Source: Flavobacterium cyclinae (GTDB lineage Bacteria > Bacteroidota > Bacteroidia > Flavobacteriales > Flavobacteriaceae). From it: a stretch of DNA of 64,000 bases. The notes under the pieces are model-generated. The model saw nothing but the letters and a program-made list of their open reading frames with translations, made no database searches and was not told the origin of the DNA. Location of the stretch: the NCBI RefSeq assembly GCF_021172145.1, contig NZ_CP089095.1, positions 2,418,001 through 2,482,000 of the forward strand, read 5' to 3'. Shown in pieces: positions 28,301-36,319 of the stretch; position 1 is the stretch's first letter; each line of letters begins with the position of its first letter. The translations under genes and the position numbers were made by a program.

Positions 28301-30839
28301 ATAAATCAATTTGAGGTTGTACAGCTCCATCTGCAGTACTGGTGTAATTTATTTCAGTACCTATTTCATTAAAATCTATTCCATCAATACTGTACATCCA
28401 AATATAAGAATTAGGTGCAGTATTACTAGATCTTCTCAAAGTAACATCTAATGTATTCAAAGACATCGCATAACCTGAAGTAGGAGTAAAACTAAATTCA
28501 TAATATTCATTTGAATCTAATGCCTCAGATTTACTACTCGAATTCCATCCATTAGATGCAAAAGCTCTTCCTAGACTTGTTGGAGATACTCCAGCACCTC
28601 TTGAAAGTGTAGCTGAAGTTAGTCTTGCATCATTTGTAGTAGATGTATAATTAACTTCATTTCCAGATGAAGCAGGTACCCCAAATTGCCATGCAGCAAA
28701 AACATCTGGAGCACGAGTAATTACCAAAGTCTGGGGTACAGCCGTAGCTGCATTAAAGTTGGTATCACCATCTTGATAAGCTGTTATTATAGTTGTTCCT
28801 GCACCTACAATAGTAACCGTATTTCCATTTATTGTAGCTACTTCAGTATTAGAACTAGAATACGAAACGGATAATCCGGAAGTAGCAGTAGCATTCAATT
28901 CAAATGAAGGGATCGCTGTTGTATAATTTGATAAACTAGTAAAACTAATCGTTTGATTTGATTTTAAAATAGTTCCCGTTAAATTAGAGGGTTGTTCCAA
29001 TTCGTATTTAAAAACATCAGCTCCAATCAAAATAAAATTAGGAATTACAGATTGATTAACTCCTGCATTTTGATCAACAAAAACAGCATTTGATGCATCA
29101 ATATCAATAATATCACTTCCAATTATCCCATTTAGACTATAGGATAATATTGTAGCTCCAAATGAACCATCATAAATTTTATCCTCAATAATAAGGTTGG
29201 AAACAGTAATGCTTTTTTTGTTGATGACTAATTCTTGTGAAACACTAGCCGCTGGATTATAACCATTACCTCCTTCTTGTGAAGCTGTTATCCACACAAC
29301 TCCCGGTTGATGAATTGTTACAATACCCTCAGTAATTGAAGCAATGTTCACATCACTACTAGTATATGTAATAGGCATGCCTGAATCTACGACAGCCCCT
29401 AATTCAAAAGCTTCATCTCCGTAAGTAACTTCTGGCAAAGCACCAAAAGTAATTTCTTGACTTTCAAGAGCCGTATTAATAACAACTTGATTTTGTGTAA
29501 CAGCAAGTGCTGAGTTATAGTTTTCATTTCCTTCTTGTGATGCTGTTATTTGAACAATACCTGGACCTTCTATACTTGCTATATTACCTGAAATTGATAC
29601 AACTGTATTATCTGAACTTGTGTAAGTAATTGCCAAACCAGATGATGAAGTAGCGTTCAACTGAAAATCAGCATCAGAATCCAACTTTTCGACTAATGGT
29701 TCAAATGAAATTACTTGATCTGCTTTAGCAACAATTAATTCTTGACCAACAGGATCAGCTGCATTGTAATAATCATCCCCACTTTGCGAAGCAGTTATAG
29801 TAGCAATCCCTACTCCTACAATCGAAACAATATTATTATTAGTTACAATAGCAACATCAGGATTTGAAGTTACATAAGTCACTGCTAAAGCGGAAGATGC
29901 CGAAGCATTTAATGTAAAATCAGAATCACCATATACTTTTGAGGGAATAGTATCGAATATAATAGATTGATTTCCTTTAGAAACTAGCATTTCCAATGTT
30001 GCATCCCCAGTACCTGTAGCATTTGTTGCAGAAATAGTAACAGAAAAAACTCCAACTTGTAATGGATTACCCGATATGACTCCAGTTGATGTATCAATAG
30101 ATAAACCTAAAGGTAACCCAACAGCATTATAACTAGATGGGGAATTAGCAGCAACAATAGAATAAGTCAAAGGTTCATTATAAGTAGCATTAGCAAACAA
30201 ACTACTTGAAATTACGGGCGCAACACTAGGAGCTGAATAGCCTGTCCATGCAATATTATCTACTTTTACTTGTGCCGCTCCCGTGGAACGAATTTCAAGA
30301 ACTACATCACCTGCAACATTAATTTCAGAAGAATAAGTAATTACAGTATTAGAATTACGATCTACAGTAATAGTAGTACCAATTTGAGTACCATTTACAT
30401 ACACTTCTATGCTTCTTGCATTAGTTCCTGTAAATGCCCGAACATAATCAAAAGTTAAAGTTCCGATTCCTCCAGTATACGTAGGAGAAATGACATTTCG
30501 AGTTCCAGAATTTCCAAAACAAATAGCTTTACCAGTCATACTTTGATCGGTTCTAGCACCATTTGCTGTCCAAGTTACATTATCAAATCCTTGCCATTCT
30601 CGCAAAGAATAGGAACTTGATGAGCTTGTTGGAATATTAGAAAAATCCTCACTTCCTTGAGCTAATAAAATTGGACTACTTAACAACAAAAAAAATACCA
30701 TCAAAAAAGACACTATACCTTTGAATTTAAAGTAATCATCCCGACTTTTAAATCCCAAATAATTAAGAAAGAAAAAATCATTGGCAAACGTCTTGAAAAG
30801 AGACAAACACCAATCAGTAAAATTAAAATTTGTTTTCAT
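23043..30839 (-). CDS. Large T9SS-secreted adhesin with MBG/YDG domains (2598 aa)
   Basis: A 40-residue polar N-terminus precedes a hydrophobic segment (residues ~41-61, ending LLAQ), probably a signal peptide with an extended N-region; an internal start at Met47 is an alternative. Residues ~62-205 form a beta-sandwich with IEVYVNGTQIG and VKVDNIAWTG. Next come a putative-Ig (He_PIG) domain with GLPLGLSIDTSTGVISG, repeated MBG-type units (YGD..F.L.A..SSGL.VTYTSS), YDG domains (~538-625 and ~1231-1315, with IYDGSF and SYDGTT) and two anchor-type beta domains (~710-896 and ~1490-1663). The C-terminus has two MopE motifs (~1813-1925), six Cys-pair FN3-like repeats and a type A T9SS signal (~2511-2598). 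It is a structural surface protein; ligand unknown. Its 3' end is a mosaic of the two neighbouring genes. Confidence 0.9.
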   Translation of the reverse strand: MKTNFNFTDWCLSLFKTFANDFFFLNYLGFKSRDDYFKFKGIVSFLMVFFLLLSSPILLAQGSEDFSNIPTSSSSSYSLREWQGFDNVTWTANGARTDQSMTGKAICFGNSGTRNVISPTYTGGIGTLTFDYVRAFTGTNARSIEVYVNGTQIGTTITVDRNSNTVITYSSEINVAGDVVLEIRSTGAAQVKVDNIAWTGYSAPSVAPVISSSLFANATYNEPLTYSIVAANSPSSYNAVGLPLGLSIDTSTGVISGNPLQVGVFSVTISATNATGTGDATLEMLVSKGNQSIIFDTIPSKVYGDSDFTLNASASSALAVTYVTSNPDVAIVTNNNIVSIVGVGIATITASQSGDDYYNAADPVGQELIVAKADQVISFEPLVEKLDSDADFQLNATSSSGLAITYTSSDNTVVSISGNIASIEGPGIVQITASQEGNENYNSALAVTQNQVVINTALESQEITFGALPEVTYGDEAFELGAVVDSGMPITYTSSDVNIASITEGIVTIHQPGVVWITASQEGGNGYNPAASVSQELVINKKSITVSNLIIEDKIYDGSFGATILSYSLNGIIGSDIIDIDASNAVFVDQNAGVNQSVIPNFILIGADVFKYELEQPSNLTGTILKSNQTISFTSLSNYTTAIPSFELNATATSGLSVSYSSSNTEVATINGNTVTIVGAGTTIITAYQDGDTNFNAATAVPQTLVITRAPDVFAAWQFGVPASSGNEVNYTSTTNDARLTSATLSRGAGVSPTSLGRAFASNGWNSSSKSEALDSNEYYEFSFTPTSGYAMSLNTLDVTLRRSSNTAPNSYIWMYSIDGIDFNEIGTEINYTSTADGAVQPQIDLSVVEALQNLPAGTLLTFRLYAWGATSSTATFSIGRYGSNDATNSLVVTGFVNQLPAPTITSSLSASGTVGQSFNYSTMASNVPSSYNASGLPLGLSINTSTGIISGVPTVAGVFNVSLSATNLSGTDTQELILTVLKSDQELTFDVLPSFVYGDLPFELDGTASSGLTVSYTSSNPSVATLEGNVLTIVGAGTTLITASQAGNDNYNSALEITRELVVNKADQTITFELLENRLDTDASFTLTASTTSGLPVSFISDNESVLSINGNVATILASGTVVITALQEGNDNYNAAVTVSQEQVIINTSLANQEITFEPIAEQVYGNAPIVLNATASSGLIVTYVSSDETIATIDGNSVNLLQPGTVTITANQVGNASYNPAPASSQSLVIVKKQLTVSEVVVADKSYDGTTSAQVSSYQLNGIVGVDEVELTNTAEFEQANVGQNIAVIPNFELVGLHSDRYTLVQPTNVIGNIVKADQVLVFEALPSKVYGDAAFEISALGGASGEPIVFTSSDETIATVLGNQITILAGGTVQITASQLGNENYNDAISVSQELVIAPRVQYINGFSSLGTKYISALPFALNATATSALDVSYTSSNTDVATVDGNVITIVGIGQTEITAIQEGSANYEPVTQVRSLKVIPDPIAAWNVYGLNQVPTATATTFTNLVATNGANLLTRGAGATASVGTNSFRTTGFKNDGIDLGNNDYFEFKLQPESGYQMNLTSIDANFVGTSTFYASPGVTHQFAYSIDGSNFNFIGLPITSTDLIIPTIDLTQISELQNIPNGTTVTFRYFASGQTSTGGWGLSSPAADSDALAIGGNLVTLPVTPQITVTQNCDGTVTLSTDATGTLLWSTNDTSSSITISTAGTYTVSQTIDGLTSNLGTVDVVPVVISSPIVDNQTFCSVDTPRISDIVVLGQNIKVYSDSEKTMLLSSETPLESATYYVTQTIDTCESEVVAVQITVNQSYTYYVDTDGDGYGSTTTVMLCDSTLQEGYSVNNTDCDDTNAAVWRTGDFYVDADADTYGTGEAVSLCYGTNTPAGYATRAGDCNDSSASVNPGATEICGNGIDDNCNGSIDEGCVVYSQVQSSQCGVTIGSLSTAIYANMISGATSYTFEVTEGSTVREFTPSSGLRYFNLNQLTGGSLYATTYSIRVNYLKSGVWSGYGPSCEVTTPAVPTSKVQTSQCGVTLASLGTQISANSVSNVTTYRFEVTDGLTVSTYDSATRQFQLTQVSGLSLRYATTYQIRVKLLINNGQWSEYGESCDVTTPSLPLTKVQTSQCGVTVAARETLIYADAVTGVSGYRFEVTRPNNTVAVVTTASGNDRSFSLSQVAADFGEAYSVRVAVLNNGVWGEYGTVCTVSAPDPLTQVQASQCGITLGSLTTPIYADAVSGATRYRFQVTRGSEVREYTTSSGSIRYFNLTQLDGGSNFGAAYFVKVAVEYRGSWRAYGTGCYVTTPTPTTKVQTSQCGITLASLNTIISANSVSNVSAYRFEVTKEGGEVRTFDSSTRQFYLAQLNRGSEFATYATTYSIRVALKSGGSWMEYGESCNVTTPSLPTTKLQGAYCGRTNVTPGRRLYSSRVLGASAYRFRITNGLDQAEYTTASASVYWFTMNDVDIPYITGTTYNVEVAVLNNGVWGPYGDVCTITTRGTAPTSREEVVKEDDSPSKVIFAVKGYPNPYTSYFTVSLETPSASMVYVRVFDMTGKLIEDREVAPSQLEELQLGSQWASGVYNVIVAQDDQLKTIRMVKQE

Positions 30840-30859
30840 TTATAGTTGAATATTTGAAA

Positions 30860-30867
30860 CAAAAATA
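30860..30867 (-). promoter_or_regulatory. Possible -7 element TATTTTTG for the 2598-aa adhesin
   Basis: It fits TAnnTTTG and lies 21 bases upstream of the start codon at 30839, which favours that start over the internal Met. A TTG lies upstream but at a spacing of only ~14, shorter than usual. Confidence 0.35.
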
Positions 30868-31059
30868 TAAAATAAAAAATTCAACATTATAAAAAAGATA
30901 TTAACATATTGTTAATTAATGATTTATAAAAATTATTTTAACAAGTAGTAGTATACAAATTGATTCACTAGGTTAAAAATAAAGAGCAAAAATGAAAACA
31001 AGCAAAACAAGAGGCAATAAGGATTATACAACCATATCAAGAAAATTTAATTCTTATTT

Positions 31060-31812
31060 TTATTTATTGCTCCAACTATCTTTCCAATATTTGAGTTGTT
31101 CTCTTAAGTATTCGTTCATTAAATCTAAAGAAGAAATAGAAGGAAAAGTTATGCCGTTATAATCATTAATACCATGTTTTACTCTAAAGTTGGTAGGGGC
31201 TGGAATTGCAACAATCCCATTTTGCATATATAACATTATGGCTCTAGGAAGATGCATCGCATCGGAAACAACTATTACTTTTTTATCAATTCCAAATTGA
31301 TTTACAAAAGCTACTACTTCTTCTGCAGTGTTAGAAGGTGTAGTTAACATCTCAATTTTATCGTCGGGAACACCTAATTCAACCGCAGCTCTTTTAACAA
31401 CTGATGCTTGCGATTCTATTCCTAAGCTAGAATATCCCGAACCTACAATTTTGTAATTTGGTAGCTTCTTTGATATACGAATTGCCTCAATTAAACGAGA
31501 TAGTGTAACATCAGATAATTGCTTTGTAGCTGATAATCTTGTATCAAGACTATAACCCGCACCTAAAACATGTAAATAATAAGTTTTGGATTTGTCTAGA
31601 GAACTAACATCAATTTCAACATACTTGTTTTCATGCTTTTTTATTAGATATTTAGGAAAAAAGGAAGTAGCACAAACTAAAAAAAAAGAAAAAATAACTA
31701 TCCAAATCAAATGTAACTTTATTATATTAAATTTAAAATTTAATAGCAACAATAGCAATATTAAAAATGTAAAAAAATTATACAATGTTATATTATTTTG
31801 TAAAAAATGCAT
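31060..31812 (-). CDS. YdcF/ElyC/SanA-family (DUF218) membrane protein
   Basis: A 250-residue protein with two N-terminal membrane segments (~12-30 and ~33-52) followed by a soluble DUF218 domain. Family signs are VLGAGY at ~83-88, TRL.AT near ~93, a SGYSS turn, STPSNTAEEV-like TTPSNTAEEV (~160) and VVSDAMHLPRA (~183). Family members such as ElyC and SanA affect envelope or polysaccharide-carrier metabolism in E. coli; the reaction is not established. It is the last gene of the sugar locus, 52 bases after cutC, and probably in the same transcript. No clear terminator follows it. Confidence 0.8.
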   Translation of the reverse strand: MHFLQNNITLYNFFTFLILLLLLLNFKFNIIKLHLIWIVIFSFFLVCATSFFPKYLIKKHENKYVEIDVSSLDKSKTYYLHVLGAGYSLDTRLSATKQLSDVTLSRLIEAIRISKKLPNYKIVGSGYSSLGIESQASVVKRAAVELGVPDDKIEMLTTPSNTAEEVVAFVNQFGIDKKVIVVSDAMHLPRAIMLYMQNGIVAIPAPTNFRVKHGINDYNGITFPSISSLDLMNEYLREQLKYWKDSWSNK

Positions 31813-31864
31813 TTTATGATATTTTGATATTACATTATTATCTTATAAAATTTTGAATTTCTTA

Positions 31865-32554
31865 CTAGATACTAATTAAATTATGCAACTTCTCTATATT
31901 TAACTTATATTCATAACCCATAACAGAATCAGACTTCAAAATTGGATCTTTTATATTAAAATGTATGGATTCTAATCCATTTTTTTTTAATTGTATTGCA
32001 TTATCATAAGTAACACCACCACCTGCTATGATTTGAATTTCATCACCATACAAATGTTTCCATCTTTTTAATTTCTCCAATCCAAAATCAACTCCTTTTT
32101 GACTTCCTGCAGTCAAAAGACGATCAAAACCAACTTCAATTAAAAAATGTAAATCGGATTCGTGATCAGTAGAGAAATCAAATGCTCTATGAAAAGTGTT
32201 TTGTAGTTCTAATTGTTTTGAAATGGATAATAATTGTATAGTTTTCTCTCTTTCGATTCTGAAATCTCGATCTAAAATTCCAAATACCACACCCGTAACT
32301 CCTAGATTTGCAAAACATTTAATTTCTTCTTCCATTAATTGTAGTTCAAAATCATTGTAAATAAATCCACCAGCTCTAGGTCGAATCATAACATGTACTT
32401 CAGGAACTGCATGTTCACAAAAAAAAGATGTTGTTGCATAACTTGGAGTAAGCCCACCTAATTGAAGAGCAGAGCACAATTCAATACTTTTTATTGAGTT
32501 CAAATTAACTTGCTGTAACTCTTCAATCGACTCTAAAACTACTTCAAAATTCAT
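31865..32554 (-). CDS. cutC: CutC-family protein
   Basis: A 229-residue TIM-barrel protein that matches CutC along its length. It has IELCSALQLGGLTPSYA (~25-41), VMIRPRAGGFIYND (~75-88), a GVVFGILD strand (~109), FHRAFD (~141-146), a LLTAGSQKG phosphate-type loop (~165) and IIAGGGV (~195). Family members were first linked to copper tolerance in E. coli, but that role is disputed and the substrate is unknown. It sits between a DUF218 gene and pglD, with gaps of 12 and 52 bases, so it is co-transcribed with the glycan genes. That is an odd place for a metal-homeostasis role. Confidence 0.9.
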   Translation of the reverse strand: MNFEVVLESIEELQQVNLNSIKSIELCSALQLGGLTPSYATTSFFCEHAVPEVHVMIRPRAGGFIYNDFELQLMEEEIKCFANLGVTGVVFGILDRDFRIEREKTIQLLSISKQLELQNTFHRAFDFSTDHESDLHFLIEVGFDRLLTAGSQKGVDFGLEKLKRWKHLYGDEIQIIAGGGVTYDNAIQLKKNGLESIHFNIKDPILKSDSVMGYEYKLNIEKLHNLISI

Positions 32555-32566
32555 ACTCTTAAAATA

Positions 32567-33208
32567 TTATTTCTTTGTATTTATTCTTAAAATTTTTCCT
32601 GGGTTACCTATCATCACAACATCATCTGGAACATTTTTAATAATTAAAGTTCCTGCTCCAATTAATGTGTTTACACCAATGCAAGAAACACCTGTCATCA
32701 CTGTAGAACCTATACCAAAATAAGAAAATTCTTTAATATGAATTGAAGCACCTATATTTACTCCTTGTGAAAAAAAACACCCTTTTTCAATGGTAACATG
32801 ATGAGCAATATTAACTCCCATACTTATCATTGAATAATCTTGTATTTTTGTAAATGGCATCACATTTGAACTAGGTAATATATATATTGCTTTTCCTAAC
32901 TCAACTGTTGCATCCAGCAATACGGATTTATGAATAAAAGATGGTATCTGAAATCCTTCTGACTCAATCTTTAAAAGCAAATTAACTCGAACAGAGTTAT
33001 TACCAATTGGAACAAAAACCGCTACATCTTTAGTTATTCCATTAAATAAAAAATTAATATTACCTAGAACAGAATATCCTCCAATATTAGTCCCTTTCAA
33101 CAAATCATTATCATCAATAAAACCCAGAATTTCGTAATATTCTTCTAAGTATTTTGAATATACTTGGCCATAGGTACCCGCACCAAAAATAACCGCTCTT
33201 TTCTTCAT
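32567..33208 (-). CDS. PglD/NeuD-like sugar acetyltransferase
   Basis: The N-terminal PglD_N Rossmann domain (AVIFGAGTYGQVYSKYL, then LGFIDDND) is followed by a left-handed beta-helix of hexapeptides (~95-200: ILPSSNVMPF, GVNIGASIHI, IGAGTLIIKNV) and ends VMIGNPGKIL. Enzymes of this type acetylate the 4-amino group of UDP-4-amino sugars (PglD) or O-acetylate sialic acid (NeuD). I take the start at 33208, five bases after the stop of the initiating transferase gene; a longer reading to 33229 would overlap it. Neighbour to a PglC-like transferase, which favours the PglD role. Confidence 0.8.
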   Translation of the reverse strand: MKKRAVIFGAGTYGQVYSKYLEEYYEILGFIDDNDLLKGTNIGGYSVLGNINFLFNGITKDVAVFVPIGNNSVRVNLLLKIESEGFQIPSFIHKSVLLDATVELGKAIYILPSSNVMPFTKIQDYSMISMGVNIAHHVTIEKGCFFSQGVNIGASIHIKEFSYFGIGSTVMTGVSCIGVNTLIGAGTLIIKNVPDDVVMIGNPGKILRINTKK

Positions 33209-33212
33209 ATTA

Positions 33213-33818
33213 TTAATTTTTACCATCAAATGGAATCATAGTAATGTCCTCTGTTGCATTTACTTCATTTGTTTTAAAAATTTTAAATACAGTATTAATT
33301 ATAATCTTAACATCTAATAAAAAACTAATATTGTCAACATACCAAACATCAAGCTTAAATTTTTCAGTCCAACTTAACGTATTTCTCCCATTTACTTGAG
33401 CCCAACCTGTAATTCCAGGTCTTACTTCATGTCTTCTATTCTGTTCATAAGAATAAAGAGGTAAATAATGCACTCGTAAGGGGCGTGGTCCTACTAAGGA
33501 CATATCTCCTCTTAAAACATTTAACAATTGGGGTATTTCATCAATTGAAGTTTTTCGTATCAATTTTCCAACTCTAGTTAATCTTAGATTATCTGGAAGT
33601 AGATTCCCATTACTATCGGTTTGATCTGTCATAGTTTTAAATTTAATTATTTTAAAAATAGTACCAAATCTTCCAGGACGTTCTTGGTAAAAAAAAGGCT
33701 TACCATTATTGGAAAAATAAAGTGTTATAAATGCAATTATAAATATTGGCATTAAAACTAATATTCCTGTTAACGACAAAGAAAAATCTATTAATCGCTT
33801 GAAAAAATTCTTATACAT
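33213..33818 (-). CDS. PglC-like initiating phosphoglycosyl transferase
   Basis: A 201-residue monotopic bacterial sugar transferase of the small PglC class. It has one N-terminal re-entrant hydrophobic segment (~13-35), KFKTM (~59), the catalytic Asp-Glu in RKTSIDEIPQLLNVL (~87-101), LRGDMSLVGPRPL (~100-112) and RPGITGWAQVNGR (~133-145). It moves a phospho-sugar from a UDP-sugar to undecaprenyl phosphate on the inner membrane, the first step of the polymer unit. The start overlaps the stop of the SGNH gene by one base (TAATG), so translation is coupled. The natural donor is probably a UDP-diamino sugar or UDP-HexNAc; not decidable here. Confidence 0.88.
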   Translation of the reverse strand: MYKNFFKRLIDFSLSLTGILVLMPIFIIAFITLYFSNNGKPFFYQERPGRFGTIFKIIKFKTMTDQTDSNGNLLPDNLRLTRVGKLIRKTSIDEIPQLLNVLRGDMSLVGPRPLRVHYLPLYSYEQNRRHEVRPGITGWAQVNGRNTLSWTEKFKLDVWYVDNISFLLDVKIIINTVFKIFKTNEVNATEDITMIPFDGKN

Positions 33819-34864
33819 TACAATTTATATTTTTTTGATAAAATTAAATCAACACCTTTTTCGTTACAATGCATACCATCGTAAAAATGTGATTCATTTA
33901 AATTAAGTTTAAATGGATCATAACTTCCTAAAACCTCAATATTTAATTTTTTTGCAATACTTAAAAAATATTTTTCACTTTCATTTACATTTTTATATTT
34001 TTTTTGATTCTTAATAAAATTATAAACTTTGGGGTGATAGGGTGACAAAAAAAACTCAATTTCTACATTATTATCATTTAGAATTTTAATAAAATGCTCA
34101 AATAGAATTCTATTTTTATATGATAAATTTTGATAATTTTCGATACTGTATATCTTACCTTCTATAAATTTATCAACTTTACCCATAATAATATTTAAAT
34201 CGGCTTGCCTAAACTTCTGATCATAAGTTATGGAACCATCAAAAATTTTTGTAATTGATCTATTGAATCGTTTATTTGTAACTATTGGATTTTCCTTTTT
34301 GTTAAATAACATATTAACAGAAGATTGAAAATAAGAAGGTGAAACTAATTGTAGATAAGAAGAATTATTTATGTCAACTGGATTTTTATTAATACTTTTT
34401 AAAAAATCATTGTATTCAGATGATATACTTTTCCATCTTTCTTGACCATTATTTTCATTTAGAAGCCATGGGTCAATTCCTAAAATTATTTTTTTTGGAA
34501 AATAGTTATTTTTAACATAAAGTTGATATATACCAAGAATATCTTCAATAGTAGCACCACTGACACTATTGTTTAAAAAACTAGTATTATTGCAATTAAT
34601 AGAGTTCAAAAGCATAGTTCTGCTAGAACCTAAAACAATAGTATTGGGACAATAATTAATTTTATTTATAATATTTCTTTGAAGTTTTCTATCATCATAG
34701 TTATCAATATTTGTAATGTTTTTTTGGGAAAGTAAAGCATTAGCTATATTATTCTCATAATTAGATGAAAATAAATTAGCTGGATCAATAGAATAATTTA
34801 CAATAATCAGTAAAAAAAATACTGGTAATGAAAAAAATAGAGTTTTTTTTAAGAAATATTTCAT
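33818..34864 (-). CDS. SGNH-hydrolase-like partner of MBOAT acyltransferase
   Basis: A 348-residue protein with one N-terminal membrane segment (~8-24) and a periplasmic domain. SGNH signs are VLGSSRTMLL (~77-86; block I Ser), NNSVSGAT (~98-105), ILGIDPWLL (~128) and the C-terminal DGMHCNEKG (~329-337; Asp-x-x-His). It resembles AlgJ/AlgX-type proteins that transfer acyl groups to extracellular polysaccharide after an MBOAT protein moves them across the membrane. It lies three bases after the MBOAT gene. The exact acyl group and acceptor are unknown. Confidence 0.75.
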   Translation of the reverse strand: MKYFLKKTLFFSLPVFFLLIIVNYSIDPANLFSSNYENNIANALLSQKNITNIDNYDDRKLQRNIINKINYCPNTIVLGSSRTMLLNSINCNNTSFLNNSVSGATIEDILGIYQLYVKNNYFPKKIILGIDPWLLNENNGQERWKSISSEYNDFLKSINKNPVDINNSSYLQLVSPSYFQSSVNMLFNKKENPIVTNKRFNRSITKIFDGSITYDQKFRQADLNIIMGKVDKFIEGKIYSIENYQNLSYKNRILFEHFIKILNDNNVEIEFFLSPYHPKVYNFIKNQKKYKNVNESEKYFLSIAKKLNIEVLGSYDPFKLNLNESHFYDGMHCNEKGVDLILSKKYKL

Positions 34865-34867
34865 AAT

Positions 34868-36310
34868 TTAAAATTGAAAATATATAAATTCATTTTCCTC
34901 AAAATTTCCTATCAAAAATATAGCTAATACAATGATAAAATAAATTAAATATCTTTTAAAAGGAGATTTTAGATTTTTAATTAATCCTAATCCATAATCA
35001 TATTCGCGACTAAGCCACTCTGTGATGAAAAATAGAAAGACAACGGATAGAATAAAATAAGCTTTTAATTCAATTTGAGGTAATGTAAAAAATGTTCCTG
35101 AAAAAATTTGTTTTATATAGGAAGTTGCATGTAAAACATTATCTGCTCTAAAGAATATCCATGCAAAAACTGTTAATAAAAAAGTTATCAAAATATTAAT
35201 AGCTTCTCTAAAAGTTGGTGAAATTTTACCCTGAGCAGCAATCTCTAAATTACTTCTATTTGTATTTAATAGCATAAGTGGTAAAAAATAAAGAGCATTT
35301 AGTGCACCCCATACAATAAAAGTCCAATTTGCACCGTGCCAAAAGCCGCTAACAATAAATATTATAAAGGTATTTCTTATTTTCATCATTATCCCTCCCT
35401 TACTTCCTCCTAATGGTATATATAAATAGTCCCTAAACCATGACGAGAGTGAGATATGCCATCTTCGCCAAAATTCTGCTATATCTCTTGAGAAATAGGG
35501 AAAGGAAAAATTCTTAAGTAAATCGAAACCAAATAATTTAGCCGTTCCTAAAGCGATATCTGAATAACCAGAAAAATCACCATATATTTGAAATGTAAAA
35601 AAAAGGGCTCCTAAAAATAAGGTACTGCCCGAATAATCATAAGAATTATTGAAAATAATATTTGCGAAATAGGCACAATTATCTGCAATAACAATCTTCT
35701 TAAAAAGCCCCCATAGAATTTGTCTCATACCCTCTGAGGCTTTTGCATAATCAAAATTTCTTTCTCTTTTTATTTGAGGCAATAAATGAGTAGCTCGCTC
35801 AATTGGACCTGCAACTAATAATGGAAAGAAACTAACAAAAAGTGAATAATCAATAAAATTTTTCTCGGGTTCTATTCTATTTTTATATATATCTATAACA
35901 TATGATAGACCATGGAAAGTATAAAAAGATATACCTACTGGCAATATAACATCAAGAAAAATAAAACTAGTTTCTATTCCAAAAACGGATAGTGCTTTAG
36001 AAAAAGATTCAGCAAAAAAATTATAATATTTAAAAATACCTAAAAACCCCAAGTTTATAAGTATACTTAACCAAAACCAAAAAAATTTCATTCTACTATT
36101 CTTTGTATAATGCATCTGTAGTCCAGACGCATAATCCAATAATGTAGAAAATATTAGTAAAAATAAAAATCTATAATCCCAACAAGCATAGAAATAATAA
36201 CTAGCAACCATCAAAAGTAAATTTTGATAGCTTTTATTTGATCTTAAAAACCAATAGGCTAAAAAAACAATGGGCAAAAAAACGGCAAAACTTAACGAAT
36301 TAAACAACAT
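34868..36310 (-). CDS. MBOAT-family O-acyltransferase (AlgI-like)
   Basis: A 480-residue polytopic membrane protein of normal AlgI length. It opens MLFNSLSFAVFLP, has VASYYFYACWD (~37-47), VGISFYTFHGLSYVID (~124-140), RDIAEFWRRWHISLSSWFRDYLY (~267-290; conserved Trp-His region) and the invariant His in SGFWHGANWTF (~320-330). It passes acyl groups, usually acetyl, across the inner membrane for polysaccharide O-acylation. The SGNH-like partner follows after 3 bases and an ATP-grasp gene precedes by 9. Acetylation of the polymer encoded here is inferred from context. Confidence 0.92.
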   Translation of the reverse strand: MLFNSLSFAVFLPIVFLAYWFLRSNKSYQNLLLMVASYYFYACWDYRFLFLLIFSTLLDYASGLQMHYTKNSRMKFFWFWLSILINLGFLGIFKYYNFFAESFSKALSVFGIETSFIFLDVILPVGISFYTFHGLSYVIDIYKNRIEPEKNFIDYSLFVSFFPLLVAGPIERATHLLPQIKRERNFDYAKASEGMRQILWGLFKKIVIADNCAYFANIIFNNSYDYSGSTLFLGALFFTFQIYGDFSGYSDIALGTAKLFGFDLLKNFSFPYFSRDIAEFWRRWHISLSSWFRDYLYIPLGGSKGGIMMKIRNTFIIFIVSGFWHGANWTFIVWGALNALYFLPLMLLNTNRSNLEIAAQGKISPTFREAINILITFLLTVFAWIFFRADNVLHATSYIKQIFSGTFFTLPQIELKAYFILSVVFLFFITEWLSREYDYGLGLIKNLKSPFKRYLIYFIIVLAIFLIGNFEENEFIYFQF

Positions 36311-36319
36311 AATCTTTCT

